Shown in pieces: positions 42,815 to 55,713 of a stretch of DNA of 64,000 nucleotides. This stretch comes from Auanema rhodensis. Its lineage: Eukaryota > Nematoda > Chromadorea > Rhabditida > Rhabditidae. Position numbers and translations under genes: made by a program. Below the pieces are notes generated by a model. It was not told the origin of the DNA. It was given only the letters and a program-made list of their open reading frames with translations, and ran no database searches. The DNA lies in contig OZ059900.1 in NCBI GenBank assembly GCA_964057225.1, positions 13,841,638 to 13,905,637 on the forward strand, read 5' to 3'. Each line of letters starts with the position of its first letter. Position 1 is the stretch's first letter.

Positions 42815-43264
42815 ATAAACTAGAAAAAATGAACTAGATGAGATAAAAGTAAAATTGTATAAATCGAAGACTATATATTAAAAATGTTTATATCAATACT
42901 CTGTTTTTCATTTTTTATCTGCATTGCTTCATTTCGAAGATTAAGTTTTGATAGGTATGAGCAGTTTTGTACGCATTCAAAGAAGTAAAACAAAACATTA
43001 TTTTTGATAATTAATTATCATTCCATACTGTATAAAAGTAATAATTACAATAAAACTCATCAGTATAGATAATATCTTCTATAATCATGGTATATAATAT
43101 AATCTTCAATCTCTTATTCGTTTCTCCCTAGTTTTCTTATATTGATTATCTTATCGTAGCAGATATACAAAGTCATTTTAGAATTGAGAGAATATAACAT
43201 GGCCTGTTGAACACAATTGATTCTATTCGGAAGAAGAAATCTCAAACATTATCATCCTAACGTT

Positions 43265-43285
43265 TACGCCCAGTTCTCAAGGACA
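43265..43285 (+). repeat. 21-bp motif, copy 1 (core TTCTCAAGGACA)
   Basis: Matches 43699-43719 at 20 of 21 positions, in the same orientation, 434 bp apart. It lies in the upstream region of the IF gene and could be a promoter element or remnant of a small repeat. Confidence 0.6.
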
Positions 43286-43698
43286 TCTTCTACTTCATCA
43301 TATAAACAACACATCAACGTACCTTACTGAGGTTTTTCTTATTATTCATAGACAAGAAAGGTTTCGGAGAAAAGTTTCAACACTTTTTGTTTTTCATATT
43401 TATGTTCAGCGTATCCATTTGAAAAAAGTCAGATTTTTCGAATTTCAAACGTTAAATTTTTTAGATTTCGAAATGAGTCTTAAAAAATATAAGCAATTAG
43501 TCATTCTCAGTTATTTTATCTGGTGATTTGATGGCTTTAATTTCAACAATCACTGTAATATCCTTTTTTCTGATAGACATACATTAGACGTTATATCTTA
43601 GAACGATCTCGAAATAGGTCGTCCATTCAAAACGAAATAGAAATAACTGCACCTATAATTTATCACCTAATTGGACCGGTTTTTGAATGAAGATAGCC

Positions 43699-43719
43699 TA
43701 CGCCCATTTCTCAAGGACA
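43699..43719 (+). repeat. 21-bp motif, copy 2 (core TTCTCAAGGACA)
   Basis: Second copy of the motif at 43265-43285, about 155 bp upstream of the IF gene start codon. Confidence 0.6.
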
Positions 43720-43874
43720 GTCCCTATACGTCAAAACTTCCAACAGTATAGTGATCTCAGCATCTTTCTCTCTGATGTATACCATTTATTTTGATATATA
43801 TCTATTTACTTTTATTTAGTTTCGATTTTTGCTGACTAATTTTAGTAATTTTAAATATTTTGAATAATTCAGAA

Positions 43875-46049
43875 ATGGCTGACGAAGTAAGTGAGTATCG
43901 AAGCTCAATAACTTCGCGTCCTACCTTTAATAGGAGCATGAATAATCTGTCAACAACAACTTATGGCAATCCAGGTATTTATCTCATTCTGCTGATTTTT
44001 CAATTTCTGTATATTGTAAGATGTAGGATCTGGTGGGAATCGCGTTCTCAAAATTGTCACTGAAATGACAACTACATCTATGAATTCTGGTTTATCTCCT
44101 TATGGACAGAGCGCAGCTTCAACTATTCGTGATAACCGCGAGAAAGAAAAGAAAGAAATGAGTGATTTGAATGACAAGCTGGCTAATTATATCGAGAAGG
44201 TATGGCATGCAAATGAGTTGAATATTATGAAAATTAATTTGCAGGTACGATTTCTTGAAGCTCAAAACAGAAAGCTTCAAGCAGACTTAGATATGCTGAA
44301 ATCAAGATGGGGAAAGGACACCACTACCATCAAGTTTATGTATGAGGAAGAAATAACTCAAGCTAAACGTGTTATCGATCAAACTGGAAAAGATAAAGAT
44401 GACATGGAAAAATCCATCCGTAAACTTCAAGACGAATTAAATGAAATTCGCAAGAAGTTTGAGGAAGCTCAACGATCCCGTAATGTTGATCGTGAAAAAA
44501 TTGATGAGTTACTCGTAACATTATCAAACCTGGAAGCAGAAATTAATCTTCTCAAAAGAAGAATTGCTCTTCTTGAAGAAGAAGTAGCTCGTTTGAAGAA
44601 AGAGAATATTCGTTTATCAGGAGAGCTTCAAAGAACTCGTACTGTAAGAAAATATTGATTAATTTGAATAACATCTGATTCTAATTGTAGGAAATCGATC
44701 AAGAAACTTTGAATAGAATTGATTATCAAAATCAAGTCACAACTCTTTTAGAGGAAATCGATTTCATTAAGAGAGCTCAAGATCAAGTATGTTCAAAGAT
44801 ATTAATCACAAACCTTGTTTCTTAATGTTTAGGAGATCAGAGAATTGCAAGCTATGGCAGCTAGAGACACAACCGCTGAAAATCGCGATTATTTCAAGAA
44901 CGAGCTTGCCAATGCTATTCGTGATATCAGAAGTGATTACGATCAGGTATCGTAAATATGTCCTATGAAGTATAGAGTTTATTCAATTTCAGATGATCAA
45001 TAATCAACGTAATGATTTGGATTCGTGGTACAAGATCAAGGTTCAAGAAATTCAAACTCAAAGTGCTCGACAAAACAAAGAGCAAGAATATCAGAAGGAT
45101 GAAGTTAAGCGTCTTAGAACTCAATTGGGAGATCTCAGAGGCAAACTTGCTGATCTTGAAGGAAAGGTACGTGTATTTCTGAATAAAACTCGAAATTTCT
45201 TATCCTCTTCCAGAATAATTTGCTCGAGAGACAGATCCAAGAGCTCAACTATCAATTAGAAGACGATCAGCGATCCTATGAGGCTGCATTGAACGACCGC
45301 GATAATCAAATCCGCAAGATGCGTGAGGAGTGCCAAGCATTAATGGTTGAGCTCCAAATGCTTCTTGACACCAAGCAGGTTTCTCTTACTCATTATATTA
45401 TTTTAATTTCATCACGTAATTATTAAGACTTTGGATGCTGAAATTGCCATATACCGCAAAATGTTGGAAGGTGAAGGAGATGGACCAGGGTTACGTCAAC
45501 TTGTTGAACAAGTTGTTCGTACAACAGGCATCAATGAAGTTGCAGATACCGGTAAATATAAAATTTTAAATTGTATAAAAATATGATTTTTCAGAAACGA
45601 TGAGAGTAATCAAGGGAGAGACTTCAAGTAGAACATCCTATAGTAGATCTGCCAAGGGAAATGTTTCCATTCAGGTAAATTCAGCAGAGTACAAGGTTCA
45701 CTTTTTACATATTGCTATTTAGGAGACACATCCCGAAGGTAAATTCGTTACGTTGGAAAACACCAATCGTTCCAAAGAAGAACCAATCGGTGAATGGAAG
45801 TTGAAGAGAAAGATTGACGGCAAAAAAGAAATTGTATACACTATTGCTCAAGGATTCGTCCTCCAACCTCTTCAAGTCGTAAAAATCTGGGCACGTGGAC
45901 AAGGTGGAGTTGCTGGTGCTCCAAATACTCTCATCTTCGAGGAAAGTGACACTTTCGGAATCGGAAGCAGTGTTCATACTATTCTCTACAATAAGGATGG
46001 AGAAGAAAGAGCTACACATACTCAACGACAAAGCCAGAGTTCTTCTTAA
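43875..46049 (+). CDS. ifa-2: Cytoplasmic intermediate filament protein, type A
   Basis: Nematode IFA protein with a lamin-like tail, which copolymerises with IFB-1 in epidermal and other filaments that anchor muscle to cuticle. Ten exons from [16 protein letters not shown], just after an AATTCAG acceptor (likely trans-splice), to QSQSSS. There is a Ser/Thr-rich head of ~65 residues. The coil 1A helix-initiation motif is [19 protein letters not shown], and a long nuclear-lamin-length coil 1B follows ([19 protein letters not shown]). The coil 2 end motif is [19 protein letters not shown] tail follows with the lamin-tail (Ig-fold) domain, from [20 protein letters not shown] to [13 protein letters not shown]. 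Because it sits next to sgk-1, as ifa-2 (mua-6) does in C. elegans (W10G6), I assign ifa-2 rather than ifa-1, ifa-3 or ifa-4. That subtype call rests on synteny. Confidence 0.93.
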
Positions 46050-46810
46050 AATGTAATTGAAATACAAACATTTGATTAACACATTACGTTGTATTTCTCT
46101 TTGTGAAAAATAATTATTATAAAGCATTTGATATTCATTTGATTTGTTTTAAACATTATAGTATATAAGTAATAGTTGTGTAATACTTTAATAAGTATAT
46201 TCAAATACTATCTGACAATTACAGAATTTTGCAATATGTTAATCAATTTGTATTATATTTTTATTATCAATAATTTACTTATTATGTAAAATATTTAATT
46301 ACATAGTTATACTAAGCATAAATAAAAAGTAATATAATACATATAATAAGTTAAATAATTAAAGCAGAGATCGTTATTCGCCAGAATTTTGTTGAACCCG
46401 TAATATTTCGAGAATTATATTCAAGCCGGCTACCTAAATGGTTAAAAGTAAGTGTTCTCGTACTTCACGCAGAGATTTAAAAATATTAATATTGAAATTG
46501 AATAAAGTTTCTGAAATATTCTCATAATCGTATAAAAATTCAAGATATCGGGGAAAACATGACAAAACAAGACAAAACTTTGTTCTTGTATTTTATTTTC
46601 ATATGTTCAATCTGAGATTTTCAGCTGCTAACACAATAACTAAATAAACATAAACATGTTCATATGCGTGAGTTAGTGAACATGCTTAGTAAGCTCTTTC
46701 CTTGATTTACAGCAGAAAAATCGAATGAATATAAAATATAATAATAAGAATACTAACCTCAGCACATTATTTCTATAATAATTAATGATTAATATTATTA
46801 TTCAATTTAC
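46050..46810. other. Intergenic, convergent 3' flanks
   Basis: About 760 bp of extremely AT-rich DNA between the IF gene and the small chromodomain gene. Several AATAAA/AATAAT-type signals occur (46115-46330). No gene seen. Confidence 0.45.
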
Positions 46811-47313
46811 TCAATATACCTGTTCTTCTAATTCATTTTCTTCATTTTCTTCCTTTTCTTTACTTTCTTCCTTTTCTTTACTTTCTTCCTTTTCATTGTT
46901 TTCTTCCTTCTCTTCATTTATTTCATATATTTCATTTTCTTCGTTTTCTTCATTTTCTTCGTTTTCTGCAATTTCTTCATTTTCTTCCTCTAAATCAACT
47001 TCTTCCTCTTCTTTATTTTCAAGTTGAAAGTGAGTCTAGAAATAGAAAAAATTGATTAAGCATTAAAATTGTTGAACATACTAATTTTTTAGCCTTTAAA
47101 TAGCCAGCCAACAGAGTACGGCAGTTGTATAAAGATTCTTGAGGTTCCCAAGAATCGGACTTGCTGCCATAACCAGTCCATCTGAGCTAAATGAACTTTC
47201 AGGTGAAACGACAAAAGTACATTATGCAATCAACTTACTCTAAGCAGCAGAGTGCCGCTTGGCTGAATTTTATGATCCAAAATGGATTCAACTTCAAATT
47301 CATGATGATACAT
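46811..47313 (-). CDS. Small chromodomain protein with Glu/Asn-rich tail
   Basis: Exons 47239-47313, 47082-47186 and 46811-47035 (75, 105 and 225 nt, all phase 0) give 134 residues. The start (MYHHEFEVESILDHK) is two bases after a TTCTTCCAG acceptor, suggesting trans-splicing. Residues ~4-55 form a chromodomain: FEVESILDHKI, then LLLRLRWTGYGSKSDSWEPQ and LLAGYLKAKK. The aromatic cage positions (F, W of RWTGYG, W of SWEP) look present, so methyl-lysine binding is plausible. The last ~70 residues are almost only Glu, Asn, Lys and Ser, a low-complexity acidic tail ending LEEQVY. It resembles the HP1/CEC chromodomain class in nematodes, but there is no chromoshadow domain. No orthologue name can be given. 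Confidence 0.72.
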
Positions 47314-48117
47314 CCCTGGAAGAAACACTTTAGAAAAAAAGCGAAAACATAAATTATTAAACGAAAAAATAAATTAGGATACGCTGGAGAAGCTGAAAAA
47401 TCAATTTATGAGGAAATGACCGACGTTTAAACTAAAATCACTACGTATTTCCTTTTGGCCATAACTGACAATGAACGAGCGTGTTGCTCATGATTCTTGT
47501 AAACTAAAATAATAAAAACTAAGATAAAATAAAATAGCTACCTATGACAAATAATGAAATGAAACCTATTTAACAGATGAAATTCAAAGGTCCCTGAAAC
47601 ATGGAACGTGAAATAACCGATTTAAGATAAGATAATCGAAGTAGATTCGAGAATCTTGAATATACAAGTTGCCTCACAAAATATTTTAAATGCTCTCAGA
47701 TTCTCCTTTGATATTTACTTCATTTCTCAGCTAAATTTATATAATTTATTACTTAATGAATTATAAGAACCATATATCATTCATCCTTCTTTCCAGTTTT
47801 ATTTATTGAATCTGCATCCTTATTTTTCTTCAATCAACATTCTGCGTATGAAAAATATTTGTAGCTGGTTGTATTAGTTCTTTTTATTAGAAGCCATATA
47901 TATTCCTCATTATTTTCATTGTTTTTGTTTTGGCAGTTTTTGGTTTTTAGGTACGCAATCTCGCGTGGTATCAACAGCGGTTTTATCGATTAATCTTTTT
48001 GAAAAGCGCGCGCTGTTTTTTCTGCACTATCAGATTATTCAAATCCATGTGATTCTGTTTTTCATTTCCTAGTTTCCTGATTTTTATTTTTATCTTTTTT
48101 TAGTTAAATTTTTATAA
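47314..48117. other. Divergent promoter region
   Basis: About 0.8 kb between the chromodomain gene and the + strand gene at 48118. It includes the 10-bp CG palindrome at 48005-48014. No other feature. Confidence 0.5.
48005..48014. promoter_or_regulatory. Palindrome AGCGCGCGCT upstream of the gene at 48118
   Basis: A perfect 10-bp palindrome about 105 bp before the start codon, flanked by AAAA and TTTTTT. It resembles E2F-like TTT-GCGCGC context. Related to the CG palindrome at 9009. Confidence 0.4.
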
Positions 48118-49723
48118 ATGGGTAGGCGTACCAGCAAGAAACGGGCCGCAAATGCGAAGTACGTTTTTGAACAATGGGTCTATAGTTCTATCAATACTAT
48201 TGCTTTAATTAATTTTTTCCAGAACCAATGCAGGAGTAGGCACTGGATTGCCTTTACATGGATCCAGAAACCGTCCGTGTTTTTGCTACGAGTGCCGTAG
48301 ATCAGTATTTTCCATAAGATTCCAGCCTCCGTAATTCGTTTACTTTATATTTTTTATAATATTTATTTCTCAGAGTTTCCCCCTTGGAAGATATAAGATA
48401 TGTGGATTTTTTTGATCCTAATTATAAAAAAAAAGAATTTATTGTAAGATAAAAGTCATTAAAGTATATATATATATTTATAAAATCATGATTACAGTCT
48501 GTTGATCTTAATGGTTTCCAACGTTCATTTTACATCAACCCTGGCGTGCTCGCTGATGAATCACCTTTTCTTTTGAAAAGTTATTCTGTATGTTCTGATA
48601 GCTATAATTGAATATTTTTTTTATATAGGAGATGCCGTATAATCACATGTGCCAACTAGCATTCCATTGTAATTTGAGTACCTTATTAAAGTTCGTTGTT
48701 TACATTCTATAGTTTGTTAATATATCATTTGCAGAATTCATGGGCCAAAACCAGGTAAAGAGAATTTCTATGAAAATCTATGCACTTACTTTGATATTGT
48801 GGCTCTTTCAATAGCTTTAAAGTATCATAGAATTATTGAAAGTTTTGATAAGTACGATTGTTTTTACCTCAAGTTTTCACAATTAATGTTTAGATTAACG
48901 AAAGAGAAGCTATTAAAAATGAGAGATCCTATTTTATCAAAAACAGATGAAAAAGGGTAAGTGTATTTGTTTATTTATTTTTATTTATTTTTTGAATTAC
49001 TCAGAAATAAACGAATAATGAATAAAGGATTAATATTTTATGAATGGCTAATGAGCTTAATGAGAAAATATCGTGATCACAATGAAACTGTTGAACATGA
49101 TCAGGTTTATTTAATTAATTCTTAATATGGTCATTATATTTTGTGATTAATTTAGCCTCCTCCAACATCCGAGTTTGATGATATATCTCCGTTCGACCCA
49201 GCGCGATCTCTATCACCAAGAACATATCCTCTTGTAAGATTTTATTTTTGAAAAATGTTATTATAATTTGTTTAAAAGTTTTTCCAAGATTTTCCTCCTG
49301 CTAATGCTGAAGACATTGAGAATTGCTATAGTAGTTCAGCTGTGAGTTTTCTTTTTTTGCTCGACGTTTTTAATTCCCTTCATAGAGTTCGCGACCAAAG
49401 TCAAAGGCTAAGACGATGCCTAAATCATTAGAGCGAAAAATTGAGAAATCACGAAAAGAGGTAGAAAAGCAAAAACTTTTATTTGAATTGAAACTGGCTG
49501 AGTATAAAGAACAAGCCGATATGCTAAGAAAGGTTTTCATGAAGATAATAAATTTCACAGTTTATTTTTATAGCTTAATGAGGAAAGTGTCGAACGTATT
49601 ATGGCTAAAGTTGACGACGACGATGACGATGACTTTGATGCTGTCCTCGAAGGTTTAACGGATCAGGAGATTGATGAAGAGATTGAGCGTTTAGCCTCAC
49701 AGCTCATGAACACCCAGCTTTAG
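48118..49723 (+). CDS. Unrecognised basic/coiled-coil protein with acidic tail
   Basis: I do not recognise this family. About eleven exons join in frame from MGRRTSKKRAANAK to LASQLMNTQL, roughly 390-400 residues. The N-terminus is a basic, NLS-like stretch followed by a Cys cluster (RPCFCYECRRSVFS). A central globular-looking part (LNGFQRSFYINPGVLADESP; EMPYNHMCQLAFHC) leads to LIFYEWLMSLMRKYRDHNE. Then come a Pro/Ser-rich linker (SPFDPARSLSPRTYP), a ~50-residue coiled coil (LERKIEKSRKEVEKQ, LFELKLAEYKEQADMLRK) and an Asp-rich acidic tail (DDDDDDDFDAVLEGL, DEEIERLASQ). No signal or membrane segment. Phase consistency and codon use indicate a real gene. The acceptor at TTTAAAAG before FFQDFPP was chosen by frame. 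A nuclear role is suggested only by composition. Confidence 0.72.
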
Positions 49724-51409
49724 ATATAATATTACCAAATTTGTTTTGACTTCTGCTTTTTTGAAGCTTTTATCATTTTACGTGTTTGGCGTTTTGAGAG
49801 CGACAATCATTACTTTCTGCTCATAATTCTCGATGTTTCTCATTCCTTGTTAAATTCTATGTCTTTTGCCATTTCTTTTCTTTGTTCGATGTACTAAGCG
49901 TAAATATACAAGTTTGTTTTTCTATAATGGGAATAAACAAATGAAATTTTTTAAAAATAAAAAAATAAAGTTCTTTTTTAAAGTTCAAATAATAAATTTC
50001 ACTGGATATTTCATGATAAATTAAGGATCGATAAACACATCTGTTAAAAATCATAGGCATTGCAAGTGAAAAGCAATTCGATATTCAACATGGCTGTCAA
50101 TCTTCTTAAATGACATTTTAAACCCACATTCGAAAAAAAAACCTTTTTCTTTAAATTTATTAAAAAAGATCTGTGAAATAAACAGAAAGAATTAAATGTT
50201 ACATTTTTCTATAAAAAACTTAAAACTTCAATATCGAAAAAGATTTGATTTACCGCAGAAAAAATACTAAAAGTTATCTTGTTGCCTTTGTAATGAAATA
50301 ACTAATTTTCGATAATTGCTGCATTTTCAATTGAAAGGTTTTCACTTGTAATTATACTTCCGAATCCTTTATTCAGGCATCTATTGTTGATCATGAAGTA
50401 ATGTCTCTTACGCTTTTATTACTGCCTCGTGTTCAGATGAAAAATCGATGCTTCATTAACTTCTTTTATTTCATACTGGAAAGTACTTACTTGCGCTGAG
50501 TAGCGAAAAATGGACAAACGGGTTTAGACCTTAATCCTTCTTCTTTTACCATTTATTCATATTGTGACAACTATAATCCAGAGATTACAACATTCTGTAG
50601 TGTCTTCAAATCTAAGAATATGCATTACTTTCTCGTTATTTGTGCCTATTCTTCTATTAATTTTGCGAGTTTTTCTAAAATCCAAGATATTTCTCTCAAT
50701 TAAGTAGCAAATATATTTTATTTAATTTATTGTTTATCTTTCAAATGCATTTTAGCTTTTAATATTTTTTTTCGGATTTTATAAATTAATCAATAATTTA
50801 CTTTTGTTTTGGCGCGAATCTACATTTTAATAACATTTTTGAACGGAAATAGTTATAGTTAAAAGAAAAGTGGAAAAATCAGTGAATCTTTTGTTTTTAT
50901 TATATTGAAGTACAATTTTCATATTCTTATTTTTCATTAACACTCTCTGCTATTTTAATTACTTTTAAATAATTTATATAGGTTTATAATTACTTTTCAC
51001 TTAATAATACATTCCATTTCTTTGAAAAAGGGTAAAGTGCTCAATCAAATCTTTGAAGACGAAACAATTTCTCTCTTCTCTCAGCCTTACACTTGTTAGT
51101 TTTTTTCGTGAGATATTCGTGAGAAAGATTTTGGAACGCATCTTTTTCTGTTTTTGCTAAATGTTCGATCGATGTGCCGTTTGCATGAAAACTTAGAAAT
51201 TTTTGCTCTTACTATATGCATTCTTCGGGTTGAAGATTATTTTATTGATTTACCTTCTGAGCTAAATATATTTTTTTCCTATTGTTATATTAATTATTTT
51301 GTTAATTATTCAAATATTTTATCTATCTAAAAACTATCAGAATTTTTCTTGTTGCTAGGTATACGTAATAATTTTTTATTTTAAAGAAGGATTATTGATA
51401 CTGAATAGA
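49724..51409. other. Intergenic region
   Basis: 1.7 kb between two + strand genes. AT-rich with T-rich runs; AATAAA-type signals occur shortly after 49723 (for example near 49930). It holds the transporter promoter. No ORF or RNA gene supported. Confidence 0.45.
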
Positions 51410-53379
51410 ATGGCAACTGTTGAAAGTGAGCCACTCAATGAAGTAGGTGATCCACCGAAAGAATCTGATAATGTTTGTCAATTTACTTTATTCTAAACTT
51501 ATAAAGAATATTAAGGAAAATAAGGGTTTGGCAAAATCTTTAACACTTTTCAACGGTGTTTCCATAATTGTCGGTTGTATAATAGGCTCCGGAATATTTG
51601 TTTCACCTACAGGAGTGCAAGAAAGTTTAAATTCATGAGAATAAGGTAATTAAGTTTTGTTTTTAAGAAGCTGGTTCTGTTGGATTATCCTTAATCGTAT
51701 GGATTGCCTCTGGTATTTTTGCCGCTATTGGTGCATATTGCTATGCTGAATTGGGAACTCTTATCAAGAAATCTGGTGGAGACTACGCATATATAATGGA
51801 GGCTTTTGGACCATTTTTTGCTTTTCTCAGACTCTGGATTGAAAGTATGGTTGTAAGGTAACAGAAAATAAATAAATTTTCTTACTTAAGTAATTTTATT
51901 TGCAGACCGTGCACTGCTACTATTGTTGCTTTGACGTTTTCCATTTATATCTTAAGACCGTTTTTTCCTGATTGTGATCCACCAAGTGGAATCACACAGT
52001 TATTAGCAGCTTGTTTGCTCAGTAAGATTACATCAGGATCTTTTTTCAAAATATTCTTATTTAATTTCAGTTGTGCTAACTGCTATTAATTGCATTTCGG
52101 TTCGAGTTGCAACATTTGTCATGGATGTGTTTACTATTGCAAAGGTGTTTGCCCTAATTCTCATCATTTTAACATCAGCATTCATGATGTTCTCTGGTTT
52201 GTTTCATTGAGGCTACCTCAAAATTAATCTTATTTCTAGGAAAACCTCAATACTTTGATTCGTTTGAGAACTTATTTGAGAATACAAATCAAGATTTTCA
52301 AACAGTTTCTCTTGCGTTTTACTCCGGACTATTTGCGTATCAAGGCTGGAATTACCTCAATTTCATTATCGAAGAATTGCAAAACCCTAAAAGGTTTTTT
52401 TATATAAACAGAGCGTTTCAAAAACATTTTTTAAAGAAATTTACCTTTTGCAATTGCAATAAGTTGTACATTATGCACCGTAATATACACTCTTACTAAT
52501 ATTGCGTTATATACTGTTATATCTCCTGATGAAATGCTCGAGAGTCCTGCCGTTGCTGTGGTATCATGTCACACTATTTAAATTTAAAATAATGTTTTTC
52601 TTTCAGCTTTATGCTCAGAAAATGTATGGCAAGTTTGCATTTATCATGCCTCTGTTTGTTGCATGTTCAACAATTGGTTCAGCGAATGGCGTAATTTTTA
52701 CAAGCTCACGGTTTGAAAGCTACAGACTTCGCATGATCCTGATTGATCCTTACAGACTATTCTACGTGGGTGCTAGAGAAGGTCATATGCCTACAGTTCT
52801 AACAATGATTAACAAGAAAACTAGAACACCAATTCCAGCTGTAGTGTTTATAGTAAGAAAATCTTTTGTTTTTGGAAAAAAAACAAATTGTTCAGGGATT
52901 GCTGTCGTTGTTTTATTTGACTCTTTCAAATGATATTTTCTCTCTGATTAACTACATTCAAATAAGCTACTGGCTTGCTATCGGTGCAGCTATGCTCGCC
53001 CTGTTTAGACTTCGTCAAACAATGCCAGATGCAGAAAGACCAATCAAGGTATCTTGTTTTAAATACATCGTATCACATACATTTCGATTAGGTGAATTTA
53101 ATTTGGCCAGCCATTTTCTTCCTCGGTTGTTGTTGCTTAGTATTCATTCCTATCGTTGGTGCTCCAAAAGATACCGCTATTGGAATTATAATTATGCTTA
53201 CTGGTGTACCGGTGTATCTCATATTTATTGCTTGGAAAAATAAGCCTGCCTTTTTCGCAAAAATGTCTGGTATGTTTCATTAATTATTGTGATTAACGTT
53301 AGATAATATGTTTTCAGATTCCCTAACTATTTCGATGCAGAAGCTTTTCCTGGTTGTTGACGATTCAAAAGCAGATTGA
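51410..53379 (+). CDS. L-type amino-acid transporter light chain (SLC7/AAT family)
   Basis: Predicted plasma-membrane amino-acid exchanger with 12 TM helices, about 480 residues in 12 exons. The start is [22 protein letters not shown]1 carries the substrate-binding bend [18 protein letters not shown]. Other family blocks are [68 protein letters not shown] and [14 protein letters not shown]. The Cys in [12 protein letters not shown] is at the position that disulfide-bonds LAT-type light chains to a 4F2hc/ATGP heavy chain, so a heteromeric transporter is likely. The C-terminus is SKAD, not an obvious PDZ ligand. Nematodes have several aat paralogues and I cannot choose among them. Intact, with no unusual splice sites. 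Confidence 0.9.
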
Positions 53380-55656
53380 AAAGCTATTTCTTTTCATATA
53401 ATTTAAATTTAAATAGATAATCTCAAGCTTTAACCAAACATTTAAGAATCTCTCTACATAATACTCATCATGATCTTAATCTAAAGCTTTAACACTATTG
53501 CATATTGATGTTTTTTACTTGTAACATTGAATGTATTGAAAATAAATAAATGAATAAAAACTCTTCAAACTTACTACTTTTGATACATGATATAACAATT
53601 AAACTAAACAAAAGTTTTTTTTTAAGAAAATCTGTTATGTTCGGAGTCAGTGTTGGGTCTTTTACTAGTTTGAACTTTGAACATAACCAAAAACAGCATG
53701 TATGTTTGTTGATAAAATAGTTCGAAAGATGTTTTATTTATAAATAAAATCTTGAACCAAATTGAAAATGAATATAATTATAATATTGTAATAAGCAACA
53801 CTTTATTATTCTTCTTAGCAGTATTTCGATAATAGTTGCGACATCAGTTAAGATGGTTGCGAAATAATATATTTGTTGTTTACATTCCAAGTTTCTACAT
53901 GTAGTACTTGACATTTTAAAAATTTACATATATAAAATAATTTATTTTATATGTTTTTATAAACAAATAAATTAACAATTTTTATGTTTAGTTATTCGTA
54001 AGCAAGGTATTGGTTATTCATTCTCTCTGCTAATTACATGAAATATACCTCAACTGAATGTTATAGATATCCAAAAAGTGTGAACAAACTTTAACATTCA
54101 AACCAGCTTTGCTAGATAACTCAAAAAAAATAAGACGAAGACATCATTTCTATCATTTCAGTGAATCAATAAGGTAAAAAAGCAACTGAGCTTTCCTATG
54201 AATGATAGGAGACATAGTTAATGAAAATAGGATAAAACAGGGTAAAAATTCTGGAAATCTTATAATGTAACCAGTAATGAAGAAATTTATACTTATACTT
54301 TGTACTAAATATTTTCCTCCAATAGAGTGGAATTGACTCTAAGTTCTCAATGGTATGTTATCTAAATAAAATCAAAAAGCAACAAAGAAAGTAATAAAGA
54401 GAGGTTGATGTTGATTATATATAGTATTTAAACTTTAGCTATTTGAATAATGGGAATTTGAAAAAAGATGTTAATTGAGTTGATTAGAAAAGCAAACAGT
54501 TTATTTTGTAATATTCTTCTTTTCTCAATTGTGTAAAAAATGTTTCTCTTAATGTTTTTTTATTCTGCCTTCACAGTTTTTTTTTCAAACACACACGTTT
54601 TTATGCTTCTTTCTTTTTTCTTTTTTTTTTTACCAAAAAAAGCTGTTATTTCCAACTTTCTTTACAGTTATTTGTACATAAGAAATCTATTATATTGTTT
54701 CAATGTAATATTGAATAACTACACTTGAGTTATGAGTTCCTTCAAAGTAAAACAGCTTTAGAGTATTGTGTACAAGTATGCTCACTGGTTTAAGAAGTTT
54801 CTATGTAAGCTAATTCTATTAGAATGAGTCCTATACCCAAAAAACGGAAAAAAATGGAATGAAATCGTTAATAATTTCCAAATTTCTTTGTTTTTTTTTT
54901 ATTTTTTTTGCAAGTTGTTCTAAGTTTTTTTGCTAATGCCCTGTTTTGCATAGTCCATATGAATATATATATATATATAAATATGGAGAAGTTGAAATAA
55001 GAAATATGTATATAACTGCCTTTTCGTGATATTAAAATATATTTCATTTAATCGTTGAATTTTATATGAGATACGAATTAGATAGGATGCTTGAGCTTTC
55101 AAAAGTTCCTGACTTTTCAATTATTTAATGGATTCAACCCATTGAGTTAAGTGGTAAGCATCATTGAGAGCATTTCAAATCTTATGACAAATCTTCTTCA
55201 TGAAATTGTATGAGGCGAGATTTTAAAATTGGAAGCTATCGCTTATAAAATTATAATGCCATCAATAAAATATTTCGCTGACTTCTTATCCTGTTTGCCG
55301 ACCCGTTCGTCATACACATAAATAGGCGCTGTTTCGTAAATAAATTTATGCCGAAGCACACGTATTGAAATGTTATTTGGATTTGAAGCAGATCTCATGT
55401 TATGAATAATGATGTATTATGCACACAACATATAAAGAAATCAGAGAACTTATAAAACATACTGAAAGCATAAAAAATGTGAAAGAGAAAACAATTATAC
55501 CAAGTTTATGATAGTTTTTATTTTGAACAGATCAGAATATCATTAGAGAGAACCAGATGGTTACTTTTTTGATTTTCAAAAATGAAAATGGTTGGCTGTG
55601 CATTCCATTTATTCAGTTATATACTATATCTGTCTAATTATCTATCCTCTAACCTC

Positions 55657-55660
55657 TCTT

Positions 55661-55710
<50 letters not shown>
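55657..55710 (+). repeat. Compound microsatellite (TC)n(TA)n
   Basis: About 13 TC units directly followed by about 14 TA units, then a degenerate TATA-rich tail (55711-55755). It should be length-polymorphic. Confidence 0.95.

Positions 55711-55713
<3 letters not shown>

Larger units (their letters stand above)
42815..43874. other. Intergenic region upstream of the intermediate filament gene
   Basis: 1.06 kb between sgk-1 and the IF gene. AATAAA occurs at about 43050 (sgk-1 3' end). Two near-identical 21-bp motifs at 43265 and 43699 are listed separately. No ORF. Confidence 0.5.

Noticed and set aside
46785-47027. 80-codon + strand Ser/Phe-rich ORF
   Set aside because: It is the antisense reading of the Glu/Asn-rich exon of the chromodomain gene on the minus strand.
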